Assembly: GCA_030704615.1 (NCBI GenBank) | Contig: CM060733.1 | Location: 14,322,001 to 14,386,000 of the forward strand | Direction of reading: 5' to 3' | Length of the DNA: 64,000 bases | From: Takakia lepidozioides | Lineage: Eukaryota; Streptophyta; Takakiopsida; Takakiales; Takakiaceae | Shown here: piece by piece, positions 21,863-38,503 of the stretch | Position numbering within the stretch: the stretch's first letter is position 1 | Layout: the number at the start of each line of letters is the position of its first letter | Notes under the pieces: generated by a model | What the model saw: only the letters and a program-made list of their open reading frames with translations | Told to the model about the DNA's origin: nothing | Databases searched by the model: none | Made by a program: the position numbers and the translations under genes

Positions 21863-24800
21863 TCATGTGAACTTGTAGTCACGCAGATTAGGCACACTCA
21901 GACGAATGGCAGGGCCCATGGTGGTGCACACATGAGCAGACTTCCAGAACACTCCCTTGGCTCCTGTTGGCTTATTTGCATCCACAGAATTCTGCGGCAC
22001 AAATTTTCCTTCTTGTCAATATCCTGATACATGTAATGAGATGTCAGGAAGCACCTTCATGCAAATAGTTTGGCCAGAGAACTCCCAAGTGAATGCAGCA
22101 CACCTGACAAATTTTAGTTATTTGAGCTGGAAAGACTCATACATACCGCAACAGCAACCAAATTTTGCAGAAGATCATCAGGAGAAAAATTGGCCTTGCC
22201 AAAAAGGACATGCACGATGCCAGTCTTGTCAGCTCGATACTCTACTTTCCCTGCTTTGAACTCCCCAATGGCCTGCACAAATACACCCAAGTAGTAATTC
22301 ATGGGACCCTTTTTCTAGGGGAAGAGGGAAGGATTTAAAACCAAAAGATGACAGCTTGATATGTCCGAAGGGGTTTACCTTGCCAATATCTACAGTCACA
22401 GTGCCTGCCTTCGGGTTAGGCATAAGCCCCCTTGGACCCAATAGCCTTCCTAGCTTTGCAACCTGTCAGACCCCATAATGGAGCCGCACAAAGCAGAGTA
22501 AGAACATCCATCAGACACAATCTGGATTTTGAAGTAACATTTGGGCAATATCACTAAAATCACATAAATTATACACCCTAAAATCCGCAGAGAGACAGGA
22601 AAAGAGAATGTACACATTCAACTTACATTCTTGGCTATCACAGAGTAATCTAATATCAGGCAATAGGTGGAGACTCTTTACCCAGTATTCCAGCATGGAC
22701 CTTCTTGTAAAACACTTAGACATAGCAGGCTAACACTGTTTGTGAAGTAAATGACTGTAACCCAACACCTTAGGCATCATATCTGGTGTAGCAATAAGTT
22801 TGTCGAAGTCCATGAAGCCACCTGCGATCTCCTCTATCAAATCCTCTCCTCCAACAAAATCTGCACCTGCAGTCTTTGCCTCTGTTTGCTTCTCACCTGT
22901 CCCATTTGGTCACGCACCCCAAGTGTCACACCGTGTTCCGAAGCCTGTTACAAACAAGGACACAACCCCAGCCTCAAGCTCCATGCCACCAAGAGGAAAC
23001 AGGAACACTGGGATGGATCCCTCAAGATACATAATGTCCTTGCAAGTATCAAGACATCTCCATACTTACGATTAAAGGTAGCAAGAAAAGAAGTACTGAG
23101 AAAATCTGAGCTAAGGTTAGAAGGATTTTCAGAGGACAAAACCAGAAACAAATAGCAAGAAAAGAAAACCAGAGACAAAAAAGAAGAAAAACGAAGAAAA
23201 AACTCACCAAGTCTATATCGCAGTTCTCAGTGTACAGGTTCAAGATGAATCCGATTCTTTGTCTTGTTTGTATCCACATTTAATTTGTCCTTTCTTTATC
23301 ACCAATCCAAGGACCAAGATACCTCAAGATATGCAAGTGAATGAGTGTCTGTGTGCACAAAAAGAATAAACCCCACATCTACTGCAATGAATGTGTTGGA
23401 ATGCAGAGACATCACTGAGACATGGATATCTCGTATAATCAACATATTCACGGCACCAGAGAAAAACCAAACCTTGAGTGAGCACAGCGACTCTAACAAC
23501 TTGCCCTGTTCCCTTTGGCAACGAAACCTGCAGCCAACTGATACATGAGCTCAACCACAAAACAAAGAATGGCAGGTCACTGAACCCCACTCCTGATCAA
23601 AGCACATATTCTGGATAGGGACTAAACTCTCCCCACATTGCCTTACACTCAGTGTTGTGTTATGTTATATCTGAAGTTGGGCCCAAAGACACACGACCTC
23701 ACACTCCAAAAGACACAAAGTTAAAAAATTGTTTCAATGGACAATGTAGAGTGACTGGCAATAACCAATGGAAAAAACTCAAATACTGAGTGAATCTAAA
23801 GCTGCTTTATTTGTCTAGATGCACACACTCCCTTTCCCATACAAAAGAAACCTCATCCTGACGCACCGTGGCTCGCAGCTGTTGATCGGTGTACTTGGGG
23901 TCAATGTTGAGACGGAAATGGGCCTCTACAGTTTCAATGAATTTGGTACTAGCTGTATCCTTGAGCATCCGGATAGCTGCATCAGGACCATACTCCACCT
24001 TCTTCACACGCAGCTTCTGAATCTCCAAAAATCTCTTCGACCTTGTCTGTGTTAACCAAACCTTTGGTTACTAAATACTCTCCCAAAAAGGACTAATTCG
24101 CAGCTCAACCTGTAAGAAAAGTGGACCTAGACATTGCAGCACAGGGTAAGCCCGATATAACTTCTGTAAAGTGACTGTCCAGGTTACATTTCCACTGCAA
24201 ATCTATCAGCTGAACTGTCACTTCTACCTGAAAGAAGAGGATTAATTGAATTCAAGACATCCTCATAAAAACAGAGCTCCTTACCGATAGGGATATAGAC
24301 CAACGTCCAACAGATGCAATGACCAATACTTGCTGGTTCTTTTCTACAGAAATGAAAATTTCGAAATTAGAGGCGTTCCCAATCCACTTGAAATGTTTGC
24401 TTGCATTGCACAGGGGAAAAATACTAACTCGAGCATGCTTCTTTCGTCCGCTACTTCAAGGAAAACATGGCTTCCTGCTGAAGGGGATCACTGAAATCAA
24501 AAACTTCTTCGTAGGAAGCCTCTTCAACCATATTCTATATGCAAGATACTCCAAATCGTAGGGGGTCAGAAAGCCCAGGCTGCCATTTAAAAATAATAAT
24601 ATTCTGGAGATCAAAATGGGGAAGACAAACTAACCTGGTCTCTCTTCAAAGGCAGAGCAGCCTTTCCAGTCTTGGGCTTAACCACCGGTGTGGAGGGCTT
24701 TTCCTCCTGTTCATCATTCAATACCTCCTCTTCTAAACTGGGAAACAGCTGCGCAACCGCTACAACATGCGCTTTCGAAGCTACCTCTTCCTTCACGTCC

Positions 24801-24976
24801 CACCATACCTTTCCTCGCTTGGTCTTTGGAAGCTGCTGTGAAATCCTTCTTAGTCCAGGGAAGGAGGAAACCGATAAAAACCTTGCGCTGGAAGGAGCTG
24901 GCAATTTGTGTGACAGAGAGAGCGACGATACTGAAGGAGCCGAGTCAAGCAGCATGGATGCCGCGTGGCCGGTCAT
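21863..24976 (-). CDS. PRPL1: Plastid 50S ribosomal protein L1
   Basis: Bacterial-type L1 of the plastid large ribosomal subunit, forming the L1 stalk near the E site. Seven exons close in phase: 24976-24635, 24046-23867, 23527-23473, 22896-22769, 22462-22379, 22272-22147 and 21991-21863, giving about 347 residues, the usual length of the plant protein. The first exon encodes a Ser-rich transit peptide ([19 protein letters not shown]) and an acidic linker. The mature part begins [20 protein letters not shown]. Hallmarks are [65 protein letters not shown] and [18 protein letters not shown], ending [13 protein letters not shown]. The bacterial-type [11 protein letters not shown] and KVEYRADK motifs exclude the cytosolic L10a paralogue. 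Confidence 0.95.
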
Positions 24977-25583
24977 TTGTCACAACCCAACAATTCCACA
25001 ACTAACTTCAAACACCCAAGAAGTTTGCACTGCTTCCCTGCTCTTGAAGCTTGCCAAAAACCAGGAGAAGGTAAACTAAACACCATAAACCCTGAGAGAG
25101 TGTCCCGATCACACAGCTCGCAATGGATAGTATAGCGACCGAGATCTACTTAAAGCTGCGAGAGTACGTATTTTCATACTGTATATATTACATTCTCAAC
25201 CCGCTCCAATACCGTGGAGAATGCGATCCGTATTCCGCACACCTACGGTGGGTATTTTCCCCTAAAACTGCGGATAATGTGGCAGAGTGTATACGTGGAA
25301 CTGAACTAGTGGTTGTAAATAAATAAGTAAATAAATATTTAAATTAGTTATGAGCAAGTGAAGGAAATACATACCAAGCATGATAGGCTAGAACCCTGTG
25401 TGTGTTTCGTATGTGGGAGTGTTGATAAGATGAGAGAAAACACTGAGACAAAGAAGAAGCTCATCTGAGTGCACAGCTTTTTCTGTTGCAAAGAAGCTGA
25501 TGCAGTTGCGGAAAACTGGATTAAGTGAAGAAAGAAATGAATGGTACAATGTGGAGGGAGCAAAGCCCAAGATAAAATGCATG
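24977..25583. other. Intergenic, no gene seen
   Basis: The gap between the L1 start and the end of the GNAT gene, both on the minus strand, so it should hold the L1 promoter. No telo-box or other strong motif was seen. Confidence 0.4.
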
Positions 25584-26745
25584 CTATTTGCGCCGCCTCG
25601 AATAAGCCATGGCTCGTATCCCATCTGGATCAGAAATGAAACCTAGTGGACGATAGAAGCCCACCACATTGGGCTCTGCATAGAGAGCAATGTTGCTGAT
25701 GCCCTTCTTCAGCAAATCTGCCATGAGACGCTCCATTACCACCTTTCCGAAGCCCAGCCCTTGGTATGAGGGGTCCACCACCACATCCCAGATTATTGCA
25801 TTGAATACACTGTCCCCTGTCGCTCTTGCAAAAGCAAGGAGTTGCTCCGATTTCGTGTCTTGAATCCACAACATGGACACAGTGTGCTCCAAGGCTCGTG
25901 CAAGCTTCTCCTTTTGGCGGCGTGGAAACCCCACCTGATTTTACCCAGTACATTAGTGTCTTGGCTGCAGCCAGTTCTGCAACTGAAAATTCTCAGAAAA
26001 TGGGAGCTGTAGGAATTCTTGCTTCTTCATACTATGGTGGAGGTGCTATCTGGCTAACATGAGAAGTCCATGTAGCAGATGATCTTGTTGCACTGGTTGT
26101 AGATAAGGTGTCATATTTCCAGCCCGTCTCAGACACTTGCAAGCTTGGCTGAGGTTCACAACTAGGAGGAGCAAATGGGGAGGTGGGTTCAGAACTGCAC
26201 TGCCATCTTTAGACTCTTTCTGCATGGAGAAGATGTCCCATGAAAAGAGTCCTAAACTTGCAGCAAAACACAGCCACTGGCAAGCATCCCACATAAGCTT
26301 TATGCTCAAAAGAATCATCTGCGGGGGAATCTAGCGGTCAATCATTTGCCCTGGATGGTAAGCAATAATTATCTATTTAGGTGGAGTAACCATCCACCCC
26401 ACATTGTTGCTTCATCACTTTTCTCAGATGTAAATCGCAAAAGAAGTGCAACATGCAACTGACCTTCACAAAGAGGGAGTTCAGCTGGTCCAAGTCCAGG
26501 CCATCCATCGATGCTTGGATCCGCAGACCACGAGAAGAAAGGTCGGCATCACTCTGACTGAATGTCCCAGACTCTGTCACACCAGCAGCTTCAGAAAATG
26601 GTAGTGCAGCACCCAATGCAGTACCTTCCTGAGTCAAATTGCGAATGCCCAAGGACTCCAAACCTGGCCACTGAACCCAGTTGTCAAGAAAGACCATCTT
26701 TTGGGAAAGGAGAACATTTGATAGAAGCAGGGTCGAATGAAGCAT
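25584..26745 (-). CDS. GNAT-family N-acetyltransferase, plastid NSI/SNAT-like
   Basis: Transfers acetyl from acetyl-CoA, probably to protein N-termini and lysines, or to serotonin as described for some plant relatives; the substrate is not readable here. Two exons in phase: 26745-26464 and 25934-25584, about 210 residues. The first ATG is at 26745; the frame upstream reaches only a TTG. Exon 1 ends with DLDQLNSLFVK and exon 2 begins VGFPRRQKEKLARALEH, the typical junction of the plant plastid group. Motif A is clear: IIWDVVVDPSYQGLGFG, with the Q-G-L-G-F-G acetyl-CoA loop. The C-terminus FYRPLGFISDPDGIRAM is motif B. The N-terminus is short and only weakly transit-like, so an upstream exon could be missing. 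Confidence 0.85.
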
Positions 26746-28256
26746 CTCCCGACTAAGGCATTTTATTGTTTGGCTCTCCAATCCACATATGGAATGTATG
26801 CAGAGGGGACACAGCCAACACTCCCCTATACCTTTGAATTGCAGGTAGCATTACCATTTTGTTCACACATGCTGGGAGTCACCCACATTTTCTGTTAAGC
26901 CAATAGGTTCCATAGTGTGAGGAAAGTTTTCGTGCCACTCAGGGCTGTTTCCCCCTTGTACCCATCAGACTGCATTTCTCTGTGTCGGTCTGTTTCTATG
27001 TCTCTTTGGATTCTCTCCCTCTTCTTCCTTTCTGGAAACTAAAGGGAAGGCTAGAACTAAATGAAGATGCGCACGTAAGTCCACCAGCCGTGGAGAAAGG
27101 GAGAGGAGACTTCCTCTCCTCTTCTGCTTCATCCAAACTGGGTGGGATCTACAGACACAAGGCGTGCAGGCAAGAGACCTAGTTTATTCCTCCCGAGTTG
27201 ATGTCGCAAAACTGAAGTCCGAAATTAGGATGTCGATTTTAGTGTGAGGATTATCGAGCGGGTTGTTCCAACCAAGTGTGCCTTATAATCCGTGCGGTCT
27301 ACTGCCACAAGACCATGGGATCTGTGTATAACTTTAAAGGTCAGGTCACGTACAGAAATTCGAGGATTCCGTTACGGATAATGTCCTTCCCGCATCTGCC
27401 CCCTCCGCCCGCGACCTCCCGATTAGGCCCATCGATCGCTCGCCCTGAACCCCTTGGTAAACTCCTGAGACTGCAACACACGGAGCCCTGTATTGGGAAG
27501 GAGAGACCCACGATCTCAAAACAGTGAATGACGATGGCAGGATTGACCTGGGAGCTGAACAAAATGCTGGCATTGAGGAGGGAAAATCTACAAGCTTTGA
27601 GCGAAAGAGAGTAACTTTTACAAATAAAGATCTCCAATAAGAACAGACTGGGGCATTCCGAAAATCAGGTACGTATGAGTTGGAGGAATTTGGGGTCAAA
27701 GAAAGGTGTCCTCCGATGCAGCCGTGAAAGCCCGCCATGGCCGTATCAATTGAAAGTACGGGAGAGAACAAAGGAAAAGATTGTAAGGGCAACTCAATAA
27801 CAATGTCTAAAACTTGAGAGTTCTCGTAAGACAAAAGATTCCCTCTCCTTTACAGAATGAAAGATAATTTGCACCAACATCTGATCAAGGATTTCGAGGC
27901 GACATATTGCAAGATGGTCCACTCATCATCTAGATTGAATCTCGGGCGATACTGGAGGGAAAGAACGAGGAAGAATGTTTGAACAAAAGTATAGAAGCAA
28001 TTTCGCAAAGCGTCCAACAGTACTGAACGAAAGGTGCTTTGTTCGTTCAACAGACGAACGAGGTAGGTCAAAGGGCCTGTTCGTCTTCCCCATTCAAACG
28101 CAGCTCCAGGGTGGAGAACTCGCAATTTCGCTGTGCACTCTTGTGCTTTCTGATCGGAAAGGAAAAGAGATTTCAGATTGGAGCATGTTTCGATAGAAGT
28201 CTCCATCATTTTACCCCTCATTGTTTTTTAGCTTAGTTGTGTGTGTGTGTGTGGTT
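26746..28256. other. Intergenic between divergent GNAT and Nup43 genes
   Basis: About 1.5 kb containing the 5' regions of both genes. Several open frames on either strand run for 70-160 codons but show no family signature. A GT repeat (28236-28252) lies just before the Nup43 start. Confidence 0.45.
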
Positions 28257-30613
28257 ATGGAGGTATGGAGGCTCCCACAAGCCCAGTACGTTGATGCAGT
28301 GCGCTGGCTACCCCCTGCTGCAGCCTGGCAGCACCTGCTTGCTCTTGCTCTCTGGGATTCTGATACTGGGAGGTGCTCCATTGACATTAAGGCTCTCGAA
28401 CATGATGATGCGCCCGATCATTCACCATGGCTGGAGACCCAGGCTTCATGGGTCCAGCCTGCTCGTATCACTGCCTTGAAAGTCGCTTCCCTTCAGACCC
28501 ACCAGGCCCTTTTGGCTGCGGCTTCCCTTGATGGGTCTCTCTCCCTCTTCCTAACTGATCCCATGAATCCGGCGGCTGCGTCGCCTCCTTTGGTATACCC
28601 CTCTCTGCATGCTGGAGCTGTTTCCGGACTGGATGTGCAAAGAGATTCCCAAGATTGTGTCACAGTGGGTGCTGATGGAAAAATCAACTTGGTGAAGGTG
28701 GGTATTTCATTCATGCAAAAACTTAGAATTCCTGGTAAAATCAGAAAGTTGCCTAAGCAATATTTTGACCAAGAGCTTGTTTACACAGTTGGATCAAGGA
28801 AGCTCTTCAGCATTGAGGTGCTCCCCACTTCTAGTGTGACTACTTTGAACATCTCTGTCAAAGAGTTTTGACTTCAAGACTTGATTTCTCCCGTCTGTAT
28901 GCAAATGTGGCTATAGAAAACACTACAGAAACTCACTGCTCAGATTATCTGAAAGTGAAGCTTAAATTACAGATGCATCAAAAGGATTGCAAATTTGTTG
29001 AACCCTGTAATTGTTGCTAATATGGTCCTTGCAAGGCCACATTCAACATTCAATTTAAACATGAATGGTGGCAGGTGGCACAATCCCAGTTGCAACCGAG
29101 GTGTATGCACGACAATCATGGTGTCATGTCATTCTCAAGCGCTCGGTGGGCATCGCCTGTAGAGTTCGTCACAGCAGGGCTTAGGACTGGTCTTCAGTGG
29201 TGGGATCAACGCCGGCCTGGGGGAGCTGTATCACAATCCCCAGCGAAAAGGTGAGATTGAATGCCTAAACCCTAAACCCTCATTAGCTAAAGCAGTGAGT
29301 TGCAGTGAGTTGGTTAAAGAAAACACTACAGAAACCCACTGCTAAATTGTCAGCATTCGCCAAGCCAGCGGGTAACGACTTGGTCCCGTAATCGGCTTGA
29401 CGTCGACCCGGTATTCCCTGCAAATCTTTGACTCGAGTACTTCCACTGGTTGCCTTCTGTTTGCATGTGCATTGGATTAAAATTCTGGCGGAATGGAACA
29501 GGGCTGGTACAGATGGAATGGGCAGGATTCACTCCATCGATGTACACCCTTCCCGCAAACATATGTGTGTGGTAAGACTCTGCTCGACCTCTGCAAAATG
29601 CCTTTCTGTCTCATTTGATAGCATCCTTCTGTTGTCCATAAAATTGATGGCTGTGATTATGCAGGTAGGGGGCTCAGACGGAGGCGTATTTGCATGGGAT
29701 CTCAGGTGGCAACAGGAACCAATTGCTCTAGCAGGCATTGCTGCTGCCAAGGGACAATCTGGGTCATTGGTTGCTGAGGGGGAGGTATGGGAGGTGAAAT
29801 TTGACCCTGCTTTGCAAGCAGTGGGCCAAGGGACTGAGTCTGCCAAGGTCCCACCCGTTCTAATGTGCTCTGAAGATGGTGTGCTTTCACTGCTGGAGGC
29901 TGGTCAGTACCCACTCTGTCTCTCTGTACTCTGCCTTTAACATTCCATCCCCTGTAACTACAGCTGCACATGAGTGCTTTGACTGGTGGCGGGTATGAAA
30001 GGCTGTCATAATTGGGAGTATCAAAACCTGTAAAATGAAGGTTTGGGGATCAATGCAAGTGGTGTGCTGCTGGGGCAGAGTGGCAAAATTCTGCATACAT
30101 GCTGTCTTCCCTTCATTATATTGATACGTAGATCAGTCCCAATAGAATGAGCTTCATATTTCTTTCTATGCAGGGGATGCAGTGGAGCTGCTGGCTGAGG
30201 CCTGTGCAATCAATGGCTTCGATGTAGAATTGGATGTTGGCAATGTAAGTGTTCAAATCAGTTCTCTAATTTACCTTCCCAACCCAATGCTTTTTGTAAC
30301 AATTAAGTGTCTGCCAGGATAATTTTTTGCATTCTGGTCAGAGATGAGATCCCAAATCAGAGACAATGTTATAACTTGTAACCCCAGCTATTCAATCTTG
30401 GTTTGAGGGTAATTCTCTTGCAGAAGTCGAAACCCACAAGATTGGACCAGGGTTAAAGCACGGAATCTGGGTTGCCGACCAAGTTTGTCTCCGGGGTTGC
30501 ATGTTTTCATGCTAGTAGTGTTGTCCAGTGCTGATTAGGTGTATGGGGTCTTGCAGGATATAATTTGTGCACTGGAGCATGAAAGCCTTCTGTACTTAAA
30601 GCGGCCCTCATAA
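28257..30613 (+). CDS. NUP43: Nucleoporin Nup43 (WD40 protein of the nuclear pore Y complex)
   Basis: Component of the Nup107-160 outer ring of the nuclear pore. Six exons close in phase: 28257-28697, 29075-29250, 29502-29571, 29665-29902, 30174-30244 and 30557-30613, giving about 350 residues, near the plant family length. The start MEVWRLPQAQYVDAVRWLP is characteristic. WD-type blades follow: ITALKVASLQTHQALLAAAS, GAVSGLDVQRDSQDCVTVG, FVTAGLRTGLQWWDQRRPG, IHSIDVHPSRKHMCVVGGSD and FAWDLRWQQEPIAL. The last exon reads DIICALEHESLLYLKRPS. Exon 3 is short (70 bp), and its acceptor was chosen because it restores the frame. Intron 2 begins near a doubled telo-box (29264-29280), which may be coincidental. 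Confidence 0.88.
29264..29280. promoter_or_regulatory. Double telomere-type motif inside Nup43 intron 2
   Basis: CCTAAACCCTAAACCCT lies 14 bp into the intron. Telo-boxes usually act near transcription starts, so an internal promoter is possible but unsupported by anything else. Confidence 0.3.
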
Positions 30614-31835
30614 GCTGGATGGCCCTCCTAACTCAAATTCTGAATTATGGCCCATGGCTTTGAGCCCTTGACTTGCAGAAGTTGAATATGCAAGTAACTG
30701 CACTGGCTGTGGCCTTGCTGCCGTAGAAGGACTCTCCCTAACCTGAGAGGAACCTTGAAGGAATATTTTTCCGAACATGATACATAAAAAGTCCCTCTTC
30801 GGATGTCAAAGTTGGTCACCACACTACAATCCGTCCCTCTGTTCCCCGTCAAATGTACTGGATGCTGGCACTATCCAGACTTAGAAATTAGGGGGAAGGT
30901 TGAATGACAAAGTTCTTTGTAAAATAATGTGTAGTCACAAAGTTGAACTACCTATTTACTTCACACACTCCAAAATGAGTGAATCTGAATTTTAAACTCC
31001 TGGTTTGCCCCCACTGTGTTAAGGATGACTAGGAATGAATACCTCAACATTTAAGAGAGTCTCAACATCTAAGGGCTCTTTGTTTATGTATCTTTGGTGT
31101 GCAAAAGAAAAACAGTATGTTCATTCGGATAATAAAAAGTCATAAAAAGTCATAGACGGCGTGAAGGCATTGGTTATGTCCTTATCTGTCTAACCTAAGC
31201 ATTAATGTGTAAAGAATAGGCAGCCCGGTCTCGTGCAAAACCTTTTCAGTAATCCTTGGGATCACACTTTTTTAAGCAAAAACAACAAAGATTTGTTATC
31301 ATAGCCACAAGGGAAGTGTTATTCAGGTCATTTCCACAAAATAATACCAGAGAGAGAGGCACATGGATAAATACGGCTTTACATGCATAATGCACTCAGA
31401 TGCCATGGTCTAGTGCTATGTCGAGGGAAGTAATCCCTCAAAATTTCTTAGTATAAAACTCCCTCAACATCGTAAGGCCAAAAGCATCCCAGCTGTTTAC
31501 CCAGCTAGGAAAAGGCTTGAAATGGAAGACGGTGATGCCCTTGGGCGGTGTCGCTGGCCATGTCAAATAGGAACTGATACCTGGTAGTTGTAAGGTGGCC
31601 CTCAAGGCGTCAATGAGCATGAGTTGATCCCAATTCTCTTGGTGCTACATGTCACGAATGAGTTGAACTGACATAATGTTAGCATACATGCCAATTTGGG
31701 ACTAGGCTGTGAATGCAACCTCAAATAAGTGCTGTTTCCTGGAAATCATATGAAAAACGGAATCTCTGGCTTCCACCGCTCTACCTCTGAGAGCAATCCG
31801 TCTTGTCATTCCGATTTTCATATATCACATGCCTG
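30614..31835. other. Intergenic between convergent Nup43 and Kae1 genes
   Basis: Contains both 3' flanks. No gene, repeat family or RNA motif was recognised. Confidence 0.45.
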
Positions 31836-33656
<1,821 letters not shown>

Positions 33657-33740
33657 GGCTACCTCCTCGTATCTACCAACCGCCAGAGATCAAGGCCGCA
33701 TCGATGGGCAGAACGAGCACCGAGAAATGGGACAGTGAAA

Positions 33741-33753
33741 GGGTTTAGGGTTT
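33741..33753 (-). promoter_or_regulatory. Tandem telo-box upstream of Kae1
   Basis: On the gene's strand this reads AAACCCTAAACCC, 85 bp before the ATG. Such motifs are frequent in promoters of plant translation-related genes, which fits a tRNA-modifying enzyme. Function is inferred. Confidence 0.6.
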
Positions 33754-34187
33754 CCAGCTATCCTACATGGCACAGAGCTTTCCATGTCAGCAGCTAACTT
33801 GAGTTCTAGAGGTTAGATGAAGAAAGTTAGCGCATCTCTGCCACCTTTGTCTCTTCCACAGCTTGTTGTTCCCCCTTTCTCTCCATCTCCCACACATCTA
33901 GGCTATAACATCGCATGGTGATGAATCTAGAATCTACCCGGAAGAATCTCAACTGTTGATCGATCACATGCACTTTGTGGGTGAGGAAAACACTGTCACC
34001 TGCCATGCTTCATCACTGTCTGTTTCTCATTGCATCACTGCAGGTGCGCATTTAAGACTTACAGCTGTGGTGGACGCGGGTTCATAATTATTCTTATCGT
34101 CTCTCTCAAAATTCGTTTCTTGGGGTCGAAGCAGGCAGAGATTGCTCTCACACTACTACCGCAGGATTGACAACAAGGCTTGGAGCT

Positions 34188-34901
34188 ATGGGAGAGAGAT
34201 ATCGCAGGCAACAGGACCAGGGGAACTTCGACGACCATGACCCCACGCCATACAAGGGGGGCTATGACCAAGCTGCTGTCTACGGATCTGTGCAGCCTGC
34301 CTCAGCGCAGACCAGTTATCCTGCAGTGAGGTACACTGCAGACTATCATGATGCTCACTCGTATGGCCAGGAGGCTCTTCCCTATGGAGGAGGGCTTCGT
34401 CCTTCTCAAGAATCTAGACACGGAGAAGGATATGGCGGGGCTAAGCCTAGGCACGATTCCTCTGGCGGAAGAGAAGAGCCTGCATATGGCGGTGCGGTGA
34501 GGCCCAGTTATCACGAGCAGAAAGGTGGTGAATCTTACAAGCACGAGAATCGGTACTCTTATGAGCAAGAGGGACGGACTGAACAGCATGGATATGGCAA
34601 ACAGAATTCTGCTCATGGTGAGTCTGCCTATGGTGTGGGCGTCCGCCCTCACAGCAACACCAGGCCAAGCTATGGTGAGGGCCGTTATGAAGAGCGGAAG
34701 CACGATTCCGACGAGGAGGTGTCTCAAAGGAGATCTGGCCCTGGGAGGGAGAAAAAGTACGAGGGTAGAAAGTTGCGCAATGAAGACTCCTCGTCTGAAG
34801 ACAGCTCTGCTGATGAGGCTGGAGATAGGCACAGATCTCGTGAAAAGAAGTCTAAGAGGAAGGAGCGTCAGCACCACCAACATCGGCGCGACCATGACTG
34901 A
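34188..34901 (+). CDS. Tyr/Gly-rich, low-complexity protein with basic tail
   Basis: A 237-residue reading frame starting at the ATG at 34188 (MGERYRRQQDQ); a splice acceptor (CCGCAG at about 34164) just upstream suggests an intron in the 5' untranslated region. Residues 20-170 are rich in Y, G, H, S and R. They carry three imperfect repeats around PYGGGLRPS, AYGGAVRPS and AYGVGVRPH, spaced about 40-55 residues. The end is charged: SSSEDSSADEAGDRHR, then SREKKSKRKERQHH and a His/Arg tail that looks like a nuclear localisation signal. This composition suggests a disordered nuclear or RNA-associated protein. I do not recognise the family. A GA repeat follows the stop directly. It is divergent from Kae1. 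Confidence 0.65.
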   Translation: MGERYRRQQDQGNFDDHDPTPYKGGYDQAAVYGSVQPASAQTSYPAVRYTADYHDAHSYGQEALPYGGGLRPSQESRHGEGYGGAKPRHDSSGGREEPAYGGAVRPSYHEQKGGESYKHENRYSYEQEGRTEQHGYGKQNSAHGESAYGVGVRPHSNTRPSYGEGRYEERKHDSDEEVSQRRSGPGREKKYEGRKLRNEDSSSEDSSADEAGDRHRSREKKSKRKERQHHQHRRDHD

Positions 34902-34919
34902 GAGAGAGAGAGAGAGAGA
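34901..34919. repeat. (GA)n microsatellite directly after the stop codon
   Basis: About nine GA units begin at the last base of the stop codon of the Tyr/Gly-rich protein. Confidence 0.8.
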
Positions 34920-35663
34920 TGCTGGCTGCCTGAGTTCAGCATAGTGCATACACACTCCAGCTCGCTAATACAATTGGCATGTACAATGTGCATTTCTATC
35001 TCAAGTCTCTGGTCCACTGAAGTTTCTCTCTGCTTGCATCAGGCCCTAGTGGTTCTGAATGTTCACCAGAAGAATGCAGGATTCAACTATGTTTACTTCA
35101 CTCAGGGGCATGGAGAATGTACTCAGACTTGCGTTGTGACTGGCAAGACTGACCAAAATCTGTGTGGAAGGATGGATCTTCAACTGACTGCATGCTGGAT
35201 TATCAAATAGTTGTTGTGGTTGGCGATGGTGCTAAGATGAAGCAGGGGAAACTTGGAGCTTATATCTGCTGGAATGCAACCTAATAAACTCCATTATCCA
35301 TCATTCCCTTTCGGAATTCAAGTGTACAAGTTCTAAGAAATGTATGGGATAATGTCTGCGTGTCTGCTTCACTCTAAAAATCTGAATTTTCTAGAACAAT
35401 TTCTACATTCTTCCAAGAACAATGGGTCAGCCAATGCTAATCCGTGCAAGAAGGGATAGTAACACCACTGTCTGTCATATCAGTAAGGAGGGACAGTAGG
35501 GATACTAACACCATATCGGACATATCGGAAGCAGTCCTACAAAAAGGTTCAAGGACCTCAAATACATGAGACAGCCAGGAGATGGGCAAAGTTAGTTCAG
35601 GGTTGTAACTCAGCTTCATGGGCATAAGCAATATGCTTTAGAGGCTGCCTAGGTTCTTCAGCT

Positions 35664-38157
<2,494 letters not shown>

Positions 38158-38503
38158 CTTGCTCCTCTCACAAACACCGCTCTAGAACCTAAGCAGACCA
38201 GTTCTTACCCCCCAACGTGGTGCTGGTCTCAGCTCTCCCTTTCTCTCCAAAAACACATCACTACGGGAGAGACGACGAGAGGCGAACGAAAGACGACGAG
38301 ATTCAGCCCAGTATAGTTCTAGACGACGATATATGAGAACGATGTGTACTGAGAGTTGAACGAGACTCAGACAATCCTTGGTCATCTGCCATTAAACCCT
38401 AGACCCTCCTCTTGCTGTGGATCTCTGAAGGTATGAATCTGCGGGGGTGTGGTCAGGAATCGATGTACGAGGGAAGACTATTTGCACTGTAAATGCAGTG
38501 GAG
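38158..38503. promoter_or_regulatory. Compact divergent promoter region between Bet3 and the MiaB-type gene
   Basis: Only about 346 bp separate the two start codons. A telo-box-like AAACCCTAG lies at 38394-38402, closer to the MiaB-type gene. A bidirectional promoter is an inference from spacing and orientation. Confidence 0.5.

Noticed and set aside
24480-24560. Candidate extra exon of plastid L1 ([17 protein letters not shown])
   Set aside because: Has an acceptor but no good donor, and joining the flanking exons directly gives [18 protein letters not shown] in phase, as in the family.
26746-26781. Longer GNAT N-terminus
   Set aside because: Also depends on a TTG start; ATG at 26745 was used.
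27341-28221. Minus-strand open frames of 98-162 codons upstream of the GNAT gene
   Set aside because: No family features and mutually overlapping; most likely chance frames in untranslated or intergenic sequence.
34302-34955. 217-codon minus-strand frame opposite the Tyr/Gly-rich gene
   Set aside because: Low-complexity antisense shadow; leucine- and serine-rich only because the sense strand is repetitive.
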